Part shown: in pieces, positions 28,033 through 37,332 of the stretch | How the letters are laid out: every line of letters begins with the position of its first letter | How positions within the stretch are numbered: position 1 is the first letter of the stretch | DNA from: Myoxocephalus aenaeus | Taxonomy: Eukaryota > Chordata > Actinopteri > Perciformes > Cottidae | Direction of reading: 5' to 3' | Length of the DNA: 64,000 bases | Assembly (NCBI GenBank): GCA_038501785.1 | Contig: JBAMJR010000272.1 | Location: 416,001 to 480,000, forward strand | The notes under the pieces: model-generated | Databases searched by the model: none | The model's input: the letters and a program-made list of their open reading frames with translations, nothing else | Told to the model about the DNA's origin: nothing | Position numbers and translations under genes: made by a program

Positions 28033-28435
28033 TGGAGGCCAGCTGCATCCAGGCGCAGATCTTGTAGACGCTGCCGGCGTTGCAGAAGAAGAAGAGGCTG
28101 AAGCACACGATGCTGCCCACCACCAGCAGCATGGAGATGCCCACGAAGAACATGGCCGTCTTGAAGGCGCCGGACGGGATGGAGCCGAAGTCCAGCGCGC
28201 TCCCTTTGCAGGTGAGCTCCGAGGTGAGCGCGTTCCCGATGCAGTAGTGGAAGAGGCCGAAGTAGCCGGCCTGCGGCGTGTGCACGCTGTCCCCGATCCA
28301 GTAGGGCTGGATGAACACCACCACGGTGATGACGGCGAAGGTGATGGTGAACACCGTCCACAGCACGCCCACGGCCCGCGCGTTGCGCACGTAGTTGGTG
28401 TGGTAGATGCGGGCGGCCTCCTGGGCCGGGAGCAT
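28033..28435 (-). CDS. lhfpl3: LHFPL3-like tetraspan protein, exon 1
   Basis: First coding exon (134 codons plus one base). The start ATG (28433-28435, minus strand) sits in a near-ideal vertebrate initiation context, GCCGCCATGC. The N-terminus MLPAQEAARIYHTNYVRNAR matches the LHFPL3 N-terminus closely, as I remember it. Membrane segment 1 is at about residues 21-43 and segment 2 at about 91-118; segment 3 starts near 124 and runs into exon 2. The first extracellular loop carries the family signature YFGLFHYC followed by LTC. The donor is CCA|GTGAGC at 28032, phase 1. The gene reads leftwards toward the satellite and its upstream region is the 22-bp minisatellite. The main alternative is a close paralogue such as LHFPL4, but MLPAQEA and HTNYVRN favour LHFPL3. 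Confidence 0.92.
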
Positions 28436-28584
28436 GGCGGCGGGAGGGAGGAGGGAGGTCCCTGTAGGGTCCTGGACCAGAGAGGACCTGAGGCTTATAA
28501 CGGGGCAGCAGGAGGAGACGTCTCCATCAACCAGCTCACTGGGAACCAGCAGAGCTTCCCAGTGGTTCTTGTGAGGATGCTGGT
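28436..28584 (-). promoter_or_regulatory. lhfpl3: lhfpl3-like 5' UTR / proximal upstream region
   Basis: About 150 bp of GC-rich sequence lies between the start codon and the 22-bp minisatellite. It should contain the 5' UTR and perhaps the core promoter. I see no clear TATA box. The call is by position only. Confidence 0.4.
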
Positions 28585-30277
28585 TCTTTCTCTCTCTCTG
28601 GTATCAGCTGCTTTCTCTCTCAGTATCAGCTGCTTTCTCTCTCAGTATCGGCTGCTTTCTCTCTCAGTATCAGCTGCTTTCTCTCTCAGTATCAGCTGCT
28701 TTCTCTCTCAGTATCAGCTGCTTTCTCTCTCTGTATCAGCTGCTTTCTCTCTCAGTATCGGCTGCTTTCTCTCTCTGTATCAGCTGCTTTCTCTCTCAGT
28801 ATCAGCTGCTTTCTCTCTCAGTATCGGCTGCTTTCTCTCTCAGTATCAGCTGCTTTCTCTCTCAGTATCAGCTGCTTTCTCTCTCAGTATCGGCTGCTTT
28901 CTCTCTCAGTATCAGCTGCTTTCTCTCTCAGTATCAGCTGCTTTCTCTCTCAGTATCAGCTGCTTTCTCTCTCTCAGTATCAGCTGCTTTCTCTCTCAGT
29001 ATCAGCTGCTTTCTCTCTCAGTATCAGCTGCTTTCTCTCTCAGTATCAGCTGCTTTCTCTCTCTCAGTATCAGCTGCTTTCTCTCTCAGTATCAGCTGCT
29101 TTCTCTCTCAGTATCAGCTGCTTTCTCTCTCAGTATCAGCTGCTTTCTCTCTCAGTATCGGCTGCTTTCTCTCTCTCAGTATCAGCTGCTTTCTCTCTCA
29201 GTATCAGCTGCTTTCTCTCTCAGTATCAGCTGCTTTCTCTCTCTCAGTATCAGCTGCTTTCTCTCTCAGTATCAGCTGCTTTCTCTCTCAGTATCAGCTG
29301 CTTTCTCTCTCAGTATCAGCTGCTTTCTCTCTCTCAGTATCAGCTGCTTTCTCTCTCAGTATCAGCTGCTTTCTCTCTCAGTATCAGCTGCTTTCTCTCT
29401 CTCAGTATCAGCTGCTTTCTCTCTCAGTATCGGCTGCTTTCTCTCTCAGTATCAGCTGCTTTCTCTCTCAGTATCAGCTGCTTTCTCTCTCAGTATCAGC
29501 TGCTTTCTCTCTCTCAGTATCAGCTGCTTTCTCTCTCAGTATCAGCTGCTTTCTCTCTCAGTATCAGCTGCTTTCTCTCTCAGTATCAGCTGCTTTCTCT
29601 CTCAGTATCAGCTGCTTTCTCTCTCAGTATCGGCTGCTTTCTCTCTCAGTATCAGCTGCTTTCTCTCTCTCAGTATCGGCTGCTTTCTCTCTCAGTATCA
29701 GCTGCTTTCTCTCTCAGTATCAGCTGCTTTCTCTCTCAGTATCAGCTGCTTTCTCTCTCAGTATCGGCTGCTTTCTCTCTCAGTATCAGCTGCTTTCTCT
29801 CTCAGTATCGGCTGCTTTCTCTCTCAGTATCAGCTGCTTTCTCTCTCAGTATCAGCTGCTTTCTCTCTCAGTATCAGCTGCTTTCTCTCTCAGTATCGGC
29901 TGCTTTCTCTCTCAGTATCGGCTGCTTTCTCTCTCAGTATCGGCTGCTTTCTCTCTCAGTATCAGCTGCTTTCTCTCTCAGTATCAGCTGCTTTCTCTCT
30001 CTGTATCAGCTGCTTTCTCTCTCAGTATCGGCTGCTTTCTCTCTCAGTATCGGCTGCTTTCTCTCTCAGTATCGGCTGCTTTCTCTCTCAGTATCGGCTG
30101 CTTTCTCTCTCAGTATCGGCTGCTTTCTCTCTCAGTATCAGCTGCTTTCTCTCTCAGTATCGGCTGCTTTCTCTCTCAGTATCGGCTGCTTTCTCTCTCA
30201 GTATCGGCTGCTTTCTCTCTCAGCTGCTTTCTCTCTCAGTATCGGCTGCTTTCTCTCTCTCTGGTATCAGCTTCTAG
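28585..30277. repeat. 22-bp minisatellite with E-box core, upstream of lhfpl3-like gene
   Basis: About 75 tandem units of 22 bp (core TATCAGCTGCTTTCTCTC). A recurrent 24-bp form has one extra CT. Most units contain the palindromic hexamer CAGCTG, a canonical E-box; in a minority an A-to-G change gives CGGCTG. CGGCTG units are commoner toward the distal end (29.6-30.25 kb). The array starts about 150 bp upstream of the lhfpl3-like start codon. The long plus-strand open frame across it, fused to the antisense of exon 1, is an artefact. Confidence 0.95.
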
Positions 30278-30667
30278 TTTCCTCTCAGGTCGCCTCATGA
30301 ATGATTGATGGTTAAAGATCTGCAGAATAAATAAATGCTTTCCAAACCGTTTGGATTTAAGAAACACAGATCTGGAATAGAGACGGAATGATCCCTACTT
30401 TGACTTTAACAGAAAGACGCTTCTATGATAATAAGTGGAATTGTTCCGTGCAGGACTTTGACTTGTTATGGAGTGGTTGATGTAGTTGTATGGTCACAGA
30501 TCATCTTAGGAGGATGCTCTGCTGTACATGTCATACAACAGACTTACATGAGCACATCCACAGCAGTAATATGATAAACACAATCATTTAGAAAGAATAT
30601 GAATCCAGAAACATCAGATATAACAGTAAACACTGACAGGGACTTTTTTTTATGTATTTAATTTAAT
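30278..30667. other. Unique noncoding sequence
   Basis: AT-rich single-copy-looking sequence between the 22-bp minisatellite and the SINE. I see no gene or element in it. Confidence 0.5.
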
Positions 30668-30867
30668 ATTTGACATTAAAAGCGCTTTCACTCTCCATGT
30701 CCTCTACCCATTCACACACAGGACCCTCTGACCTGCAGACCAGGTCACTCCCCACAGACTCACCTTTTGCAGTTTGGGGTCAAGCGTCTTGCCCGACGGA
30801 CGAGCAGAACCGGGGATCGAACCCGCGATCCTCTGACTGAAGGGCCGCTCTTTCACTGAGCCATGTT
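30668..30867 (-). mobile_element. tRNA-derived SINE (fish type)
   Basis: Read on the minus strand, the element starts with a tRNA-like head. The A box is TGGCTCAGT (30855-30863) and the B box is GGTTCGATCCC (30813-30823), the two internal RNA polymerase III promoter boxes. It continues with a GGGCAAGACGCTTGACCC segment and ends with GAATGGGTAGAGG then AAAGCGCTTTTA. That order of head, 'caagacacttaaccc'-like middle and 'aaagcgcttt' tail is typical of common fish SINEs. It is not a functional tRNA gene: the 3' acceptor half is absent. Family name not assigned. Confidence 0.8.
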
Positions 30868-31009
30868 GAAATCCCTTTGGATACCTGTGGGACCAAAAGG
30901 CTCCGTCAGGTCGACTGTTGCACAATATGGAATGATTTAAGAAGTGTGAGCCTCTCCTTTCTGTCACTCGTGTGTTCGTACTGCAGGCCACCACCAGGGG
31001 GAGCTGCAG

Positions 31010-31052
31010 AAACCACACACACACGCACACACAGACACAGACACACGCACGT

Positions 31053-31090
<38 letters not shown>

Positions 31091-31104
31091 AGACACACGC
31101 ACGT

Positions 31105-31141
<37 letters not shown>
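31010..31141. repeat. Compound CA microsatellite with internal duplication
   Basis: CA-rich tract in which an interrupted segment (CACAGACACAGACACACGCA then CGTACG) appears twice, separated and followed by pure CA. The many overlapping short open frames here are artefacts of the tract. Confidence 0.9.
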
Positions 31142-31143
<2 letters not shown>

Positions 31144-31635
31144 CAACATCCTGGTGAACAATTATACTTCAGCGAAAAAACAAAGTAAAAGTAGCACAAA
31201 TGAGGTTTATCAAACTGCATATATTGTGTGTGTACAACGTGTTGCTGATGCATCTCTAAGCACTTTAATATGGAAGCCAGTCAGGGTGTAACTCCTTCAT
31301 ATTAGCTTGGTTAGTTCAATCCACAGCAATGAATTATATTTTATAAAATGATTATATGTTTCGTAGCATATGTACAATCTTAATCTGCCAAGTGAATATT
31401 AACTCAGGTCTCAAATTACTATATTTAAAGGATAATATTTCCTTCTGAAATGCAGTGGCGCTGTCAGAGGGTGCGCTTCCTTTGTTCACCTCTTGTTTCA
31501 CGTGTGGCGTCCTGTTTGAAATGATATCTCGCATCTGCTGCATTTATTCCACATTATGAAGTATCACTGGGCCTTTTGGCAGCTTTCAGAGTAACGAGCC
31601 ACCCCTCATGTGCACAATGCCCCTTCTGACTGAAG
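31142..31635. other. Unique noncoding sequence
   Basis: AT-rich sequence without a recognisable gene. A 63-codon minus-strand frame at 31352-31543 has no family resemblance that I can see. Confidence 0.45.
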
Positions 31636-31645
31636 CGTGTGCGTG

Positions 31646-31703
<58 letters not shown>
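31636..31703. repeat. (GT)n microsatellite
   Basis: GT tract with two GCGT interruptions near its left end. Confidence 0.95.
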
Positions 31704-31704
<1 letters not shown>

Positions 31705-32832
31705 TTAACACTTCACCCTCTCTTGAGGCCGGTTGGCTCAGAGCACAAGAGGCTTTTCTGCCATGTCAGCATCTCGTCCATGGTGAGGTGATTTGGGAGG
31801 ATTTGGTAACTTTGCACATTAGGATGTTAAATATAAAAGGTGTGATGAGTTATTAAATATGATGCATTGTTTTGTTAAATCTCAACCTGCTGGAGCGCTA
31901 ACATGCTACTGACATCCTAATGAGTAATAATGATCCAATAACATGCTGTTTATTATATTATAGTCTCTAAAGAGTTTGTTCTGCATAATGAGGGCTTTTA
32001 CTTTTGATCATGAAGAACATTCTTCTGTAGTTTTCACATCATAATTCTGAATGTAGGTGTTTTATTGGTAATGTGTGTCTCACTGTGATGATGCTTCTTT
32101 TGCTTCAATAAAACCTTTGAAGGAGCTTTCTGTGTCACAGCTCTTCATGGACTCACAACAGAGTCTGATGACTGGAACATGAAGGGTCACCAACAAGCCT
32201 CAAGAACATTTATAGAAACGTTAACTGTAGAATAAATAAAGTTATGTCTTTGGCAGGATGGGAAACTAAATATGAATATATATAAAGTGATGAAACCGTT
32301 TCTGTAGTACGCTGTAGTACAGTAAGTACTTGTACAAGTACTTGTACATGTTAGGTGTGTGTGATGGGGCAACTTTAGATACACAAACATATTCAAATGA
32401 ATATTTAGATTTCCATATTTTCTATTTTCACTCCCGTGTGTTTGAACTTGCCTCCGACCAATCAGCATGACGTCTTGAGGAAGAGTTACTGTCCGTGTGC
32501 CACAGAAAGAGATTCAACAGCAACGTTCAAATAAACTGAGAGCAAACAGAAGAACTCTTCTGCTGCACACGGCAAGAGTTTTGCATACATTTTCATCATA
32601 TTTGATATTTTCTTGATCAACTGATCCTCCCTCATCAGAAACAGACGTCGCTTCACGTGACGCTTCAGAGGAAAGGTCATCTAATTTCTCTTAAAACACA
32701 TTTCCTGGTTTCCTCTCTCCTCACCTGGTTTCCTTGTGTCTCTCCTTGCATCCCTGGTGGGAGGGACTAGGACGCAAGGAAAAGATGCATGTTTTAAATT
32801 AGCGTTTACACTGTTTAACCCAAAACCTTCGT
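31704..32832. other. Unique noncoding sequence with a 20-bp perfect palindrome
   Basis: No gene recognised. At 32324-32343 lies the perfect palindrome AAGTACTTGTACAAGTACTT. An AATAAA-like word occurs near 32107, but there is no recognisable coding exon to pair it with. Confidence 0.45.
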
Positions 32833-32847
32833 TATACATATACTATA

Positions 32848-32891
<44 letters not shown>

Positions 32892-32992
32892 TATATATAT
32901 ATCTATATATATATATATATATATATATAGATATATATATATCTATATATATATATCTATATATAGATATGTTATCTATATATATATATAGA
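32833..32992. repeat. (TA)n tract with TAGATA/TATCTA interruptions
   Basis: About 160 bp of almost pure TA with regularly spaced AGATAT and ATCTAT interruptions. The tract is largely self-complementary and could extrude a cruciform. Confidence 0.93.
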
Positions 32993-33266
32993 TCTCGGAG
33001 TGGTCGCCATGAACCATCACATTTAATAATTTGTGACAAACCCTGCCAGGAGATTTAACAGATATGAATCTCTCTCCTCTTCTTCTTAGACGAGCCGGAC
33101 ATCTGTCCCAAAATGAAGTAGCACATACTAAGTAGGCCGAATGCCATAATCACGGCATCAGTGGAAACATAGGGTTGAAATACCGCCAGTTAAGTATGCA
33201 TTATTGATTGCTGCAAGCTCAGGCGTACGACGTGGTCCAAGAGAAGAGAGTATAAAGACAAGAGCC
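32993..33266. other. Unique noncoding sequence
   Basis: Short single-copy stretch between the TA tract and the 54-bp minisatellite. A TATAAAG word lies near 33251. I see no gene. Confidence 0.4.
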
Positions 33267-34252
33267 GGCCCCTCCCTCTTTCAACTGGAGCCCCTCTACC
33301 AGTAATGGTCAAGTTCCTGAGGCCCCTCCCTCTTTCAAATGGAGCCCCTCTACCGGTAATGGTCAAGTTCCTGAGGCCCCTCCCTCTTTCAAATGGAGCC
33401 CCTCTACCGGTAATGGTCAAGTTCCTGAGGCCCCTCCCTCTTTCAACTGGAGCCCCTCTACCTCTAAGGGTCAAGTTCCTGAGGCCCCTCCCTCTTTCAA
33501 CTGGAGCCCCTCTACCTCTAAGGGTCAAGTTCCTGAGGCCCCTCCCTCTTTCAACTGGAGCCCCTCTACCTCTAAGGGTCAAGTTCCTGAGGCCCCTCCC
33601 TCTTTCAACTGGAGCCCCTCTACTGCTAAGGGTCAAAATCCTGAGGCCCCTCCCTCTTTCAACTGGAGCCCCTCTACCACTAAGGGTCAAGTTCCTGAGG
33701 CCCCTCCCTCTTTCAACTGGAGCCCCTCTACCTCTAAGGGTCAAGTTCCTGAGGCCCCTCCCTCTTTCAACTGGAGCCCCTCTACCTCTAAGGGTCAAGT
33801 TCCTGAGGCCCCTCCCTCTTTCAACTGGAGCCCCTCTACCTCTAAGGGTCAAGTTCCTGAGGCCCCTCCCTCTTTCAACTGGAGCCCCTCTACCACTAAG
33901 GGTCAAGTTCCTGAGGCCCCTCCCTCTTTCAACTGGAGCCCCTCTACCTCTAAGGGTCAAGTTCCTGAGGCCCCTCCCTCTTTCAACTGGAGCCCCTCTA
34001 CCTCTAAGGGTCAAGTTCCTGAGGCCCCTCCCTCTTTCAACTGGAGCCCCTCTACCTCTAAGGGTCAAGTTCCTGAGGCCCCTCCCTCTTTCAACTGGAG
34101 CCCCTCTACCTCTAAGGGTCAAGTTCCTGAGGCCCCTCTCTTTTTCAAATGGCGGCCCCTCCATTTTTCACCTGGAGCCCCTCTACCGCTAAGGGTCATG
34201 TTCCTGAGGCCCCTCCCTCTTTTGACTGGAGCCCCCTACCACTGAGGGTCAA
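33267..34252. repeat. 54-bp GC-rich minisatellite
   Basis: About 18 units of 54 bp (core CCTGAGGCCCCTCCCTCTTT). Units fall into subtypes by the bases after CCCCTCTACC (TCTAAGG, ACTAAGG, GGTAATGG). Because 54 is divisible by three and the unit lacks stops in one frame of each strand, open frames of about 300 codons appear on both strands, each as 18-residue repeats. Neither has a splice or start context suggesting a real gene. Confidence 0.93.
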
Positions 34253-34660
34253 GCCAGCAGCCAGTCCCACTAAAACTAGAACAGGTATCAGCTATTTAAG
34301 CCACCAGAAATAACTTGCTCGCCTGAATGTTCTCTGTTCTAAACCCTCTCGTCATTGCAAAGAAATAATCATCCTGAAAGTGGTTCTAGGCGGACCTGAA
34401 ACCTTTTCATTTTTGCTGTGTGTCATCTTCATTTACTCTTAACCAGTAACATATAGACTGATATTTACACATCTGAACTAAATCTCACATGTGTACCTTT
34501 TATTATAACCAAAATTATTCAAATAGCCCTAGTGGTTGCAGAGATACACCCTTTTTAGTTTGGGGATGACATTTAGAGGAAAGGGCCTAACAATAGGTGG
34601 GTTTAAGCAAATGATGTCTGCAGAACTTTACATGAGCTGCAGCTCAACAGTCAGCTCCTG
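34253..34660. other. Unique noncoding sequence
   Basis: Single-copy-looking sequence between two minisatellites. No coding exon recognised. Confidence 0.45.
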
Positions 34661-35737
34661 ACAGAGAGGAGACAAGAGGACCAGAGAGGAGACGAGGGGA
34701 CCAGAGAGGACCAGAGAGGACCAGAGAGGAGACGAGGGGACCAGAGAGGAGACGAGGGGACCAGAGAGGAGACGAGAGGACCAGAGAGGAGACCAGAGGA
34801 CCAGAGAGGAGACCAGAGGACCAGAGAGGAGACTAGAGGACCAGAGAGGAGACTAGAGGAGACGAGAGGAGACGAGAGGACCAGAGAGGAGACGAGAGGA
34901 CCAGAGAGGACCAGAGAGGAGACGAGAGGACCAGAGAGGAGACGAGAGGACCAGAGAGGAGGAGACGAGATGACCAGAGAGGAGACGAGGGGACCAGAGA
35001 GGACCAGAGAGGAGACGAGAGGACCAGAGAGGAGACGAGAGGACCAGAGAGGAGACGAGAGGACCAGAGAGGAGACGAGAGGACCAGAGAGGAGACCAGG
35101 GGACCAGAGAGGAGACGAGGGGACCAGAGAGGAGACAAGAGGACCAGAGAGGAGACAAGAGGACCAGAGAGGACCAGAGAGGAGACTAGAGGACCAGAGA
35201 GGAGACTAGAGGAGACGAGAGGAGACTAGAGGAGACGAGAGGACCAGAGAGGAGACGAGAGGACCAGAGAGGAGACGAGAGGAGACGAGAGGACCAGAGA
35301 GGAGACGAGAGGAGACGAGAGGACCAGAGAGGAGACTAGAGGACCAGAGAGGAGACGAGAGGACCAGAGAGGAGACGAGAGGAGACGAGAGGACCAGAGA
35401 GGAGACGAGAGGACCAGAGAGGAGACGAGAGGAGACGAGAGGACCAGAGAGGAGACGAGAGGACCAGAGAGGAGACGAGAGGACCAGAGAGGAGACGAGA
35501 GGAGAGAGGAGACGAGAGGACCAGAGAGGAGACGAGAGGACCAGAGAGGAGACGAGAGGACCAGAGAGGAGACCAGAGGACCAGAGAGGAGACGAGAGGA
35601 GACGAGAGGACCAGAGAGGAGACGAGAGGACCAGAGAGGAGACGAGAGGAGACCAGAGGACCAGAGAGGAGACTAGAGGACCAGAGAGGAGACTAGAGGA
35701 CCAGAGAGGAGACTAGAGGACCAGAGAGGAGACGAGG
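34661..35737. repeat. 20-bp purine-rich minisatellite
   Basis: About 54 units of 20 bp (GGACCAGAGAGGAGACGAGA) with shorter 10-bp GGAGACGAGA inserts and CTAGA/CAAGA/CGAGG variants. The plus strand is dominated by G and A. It ends exactly at an ATG (35738) that opens a possible leader peptide. Confidence 0.95.
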
Positions 35738-35774
35738 ATGGACAAACTTCTGCTGAGCGTCCTCGTTGTGTCAG
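35738..35774 (+). CDS. Possible leader-peptide first exon (uncertain)
   Basis: The ATG directly after the 20-bp minisatellite opens a short hydrophobic peptide, MDKLLLSVLVVS, which looks like the start of a signal peptide. It is followed by TGTCAG|GCAAGA, which fits the uncommon GC-AG type of donor in phase 1. Leader exons of many secreted and immunoglobulin-superfamily vertebrate proteins end in phase 1. Without splicing the frame stops after 27 codons. No downstream exon was found in the next kilobase, so the gene, if any, is unidentified. Chance is a real alternative. Confidence 0.27.
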
Positions 35775-36631
35775 GCAAGACTTTAATATCTTTTTATTCT
35801 TTACCATCTTCAACATTATGATAATATTGTTTAATAATGTGTTCCTGTGACATTCCTCTAACTTCCCTTCTTTCTTTATCTTTTTTACTTTCATGTAAAA
35901 GGATAATTTGCATTAGTGAGTTAAGTTATTAATATTAAATGTAATCAATATGTTTGTCTATGGCTTAAAATAAATCCAACAATTCATGTTATAGTTTCAT
36001 AATATAATATATTCCCTTGTATAACATTTAGAGATGTGTGAGGGGTGTGGGTATCGTCAATAGTAGTATTTATTTATCTTTATATATATATATATATCTT
36101 TATATATATATATTGGTTGGTAGACTTAGTTTGCAATAGAAAGCGAGGCATCCGTCTCAACATACATTACAACAAACACAGACAACCAGACAAACATGAT
36201 AAAAGTACTCAAAGCTCCAGATCAGTGCTGCTATAATTCTAATGTGTTCACCTGAGTGATGGCTGCTGGAACAAAGCTGTTTTTATACCGCTTTGTTCTG
36301 CACCGTGGTTCTAAATACCTCCTCTAGAGGGAAAGCTGAACCTCCCTGTGCAAAGGGTGGGAGTCGTCCTTTAAAATGGAGCCGAATGACATATCTCGGG
36401 GTAACTATAACAAAAAGTACTGAGGATCTATACAATCACACGTCAAATAAGATTTAAGAACACAATCATTCATCACAATTCAGCGTCACAACATGTGTCT
36501 CAGACCAACAGGCTTTCCACGAGAGGTAGGTCCAGACCGGTCCCAGACTGGTCCAGAAGGTCCCAGACCAGTCCTAACACTGATATGTGTTGAAGTTGTT
36601 TCACCAGCTGGGTGCGAGTGTGTTCAGTCTA
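35775..36631. other. Unique sequence with a (TA)n tract
   Basis: AT-rich sequence with an interrupted TA microsatellite at about 36079-36113. Near 36525-36575 there are short repeated GGTCCAGA/GGTCCCAGAC words. No exon recognised. Confidence 0.45.
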
Positions 36632-37062
36632 GGGCTGGGCGGTATGGTCAAAAATTCATATCAAGGTATTCACAGTATATTTCTTTTGACAAGTAAACAC
36701 ATTGATTACATTAACAGCACCGGTGGTGTCAGTGAGCTGTCCATAGCCACAACAACAGCAGGCAGCAGCATTGACTTGTTACGCTTTAATACAATAGCGC
36801 AGTGGAGCTACTTACCTGTCAGGGTAACTTGCTTCAGTCATGGTTCACACTTGTTATAAAATTACAGCGCCAAATTGCATGCTGGGTAGAGGTCGCGCAC
36901 AAAAAAAACAGAAAGAGACAGACCGGAAGACATGCCACACAAACAGCTGTTCGCCGCCCAACTTGCTGCAACAGGCCTTCCCAGCATGCAATTCGGCCGT
37001 GTAATTTTGACCCATGACTGAAGCAAGTTACCCTGACAAATAAGTAGCTTCACTGCGCTCCA
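36632..37062. mobile_element. Dispersed repeat plus long inverted repeat (MITE-like)
   Basis: The left part begins GGGCTGGGCGGTATGG, a word I associate with a very common dispersed fish repeat. Next are two long inverted arms, 36796-36886 and 36980-37059. They share AGCTACTTA, GTCAGGGTAACTTGCTTCAG, TCATGG and AATTGCATGCTGGG in opposite orientation, separated by about 93 bp; the left arm has about 11 extra bases. A transcript would fold into a long hairpin. No transposase frame is present, so a non-autonomous DNA element is the best reading. Terminal sequence and target duplication were not resolved. Confidence 0.6.
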
Positions 37063-37109
37063 AGTATAATGACACATTTGCCTGTCTCCTCAAACCCCCA
37101 AAACCAGGT
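37050..37109 (-). pseudogene. Possible terminal exon of carnitine-carrier-like gene (uncertain)
   Basis: On the minus strand a strong acceptor (TTCTTCCTCCCACAG) precedes 37109. Twenty codons follow, starting TWFWGFEETGK, then a TGA at 37050-37052. The F-x-G-F-E core resembles the FLGFE motif near the C-terminus of the mitochondrial carnitine/acylcarnitine carrier. The stop lies inside the right arm of the adjacent inverted-repeat element, so the tail may have been altered by its insertion. Support comes mainly from the two other carrier-like pieces upstream on the same strand. The similarity is short and could be chance. Confidence 0.25.
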
Positions 37110-37260
37110 CTGTGGGAGGAAGAAAGTGATCAGCTGTTACAGTTGCTGCTGTTTGCTACAAGGAAGTAAAGGAGTATAAATATAAGTATATTAGTATGTG
37201 TATTGTATATGAATATAATATGAGAGCAAAAGAAGTTTTTTTGTTTTTTTTTAACCCCTA

Positions 37261-37308
37261 GAGCGCTTTAGGGCCTTCTTCTCTGAGCAGCATCCTCAGG
37301 ACGTCCAC
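37261..37308 (-). pseudogene. slc25a20-like: Carnitine/acylcarnitine carrier-like exon remnant
   Basis: Minus-strand residues VDVLRMLLREEGPKAL resemble the segment DVLRELIREEG...LYKGF of SLC25A20 as I recall it. The frame then meets TAG (37258-37260) where the family has Tyr, consistent with a small deletion in the L-Y-K/R-G motif. No AG acceptor lies directly before it. The expected preceding residues (S-R-F-Q-T...G-F) are missing; their place is taken by the edge of the 37-bp minisatellite. This looks like a broken exon of the same gene as the exon at 42577-42660. Confidence 0.5.
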
Positions 37309-37332
37309 CAAAAGAAAGAAACTTTAATTATG

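Noticed and set aside
28004..30277. 757-codon plus-strand frame
   Set aside because: It is the antisense of lhfpl3-like exon 1 fused to the 22-bp minisatellite.
30800..30867. A tRNA gene on the minus strand
   Set aside because: A and B boxes are present, but the anticodon arm and 3' acceptor half do not fold as a tRNA and a SINE body follows.
33190..34192. 324- and 295-codon frames on opposite strands
   Set aside because: Both are translations of the 54-bp minisatellite and overlap each other.
34833..35209. SPLWSSRLLSG-type and GPERREDQRG-type frames
   Set aside because: They are translations of the 20-bp purine-rich minisatellite.
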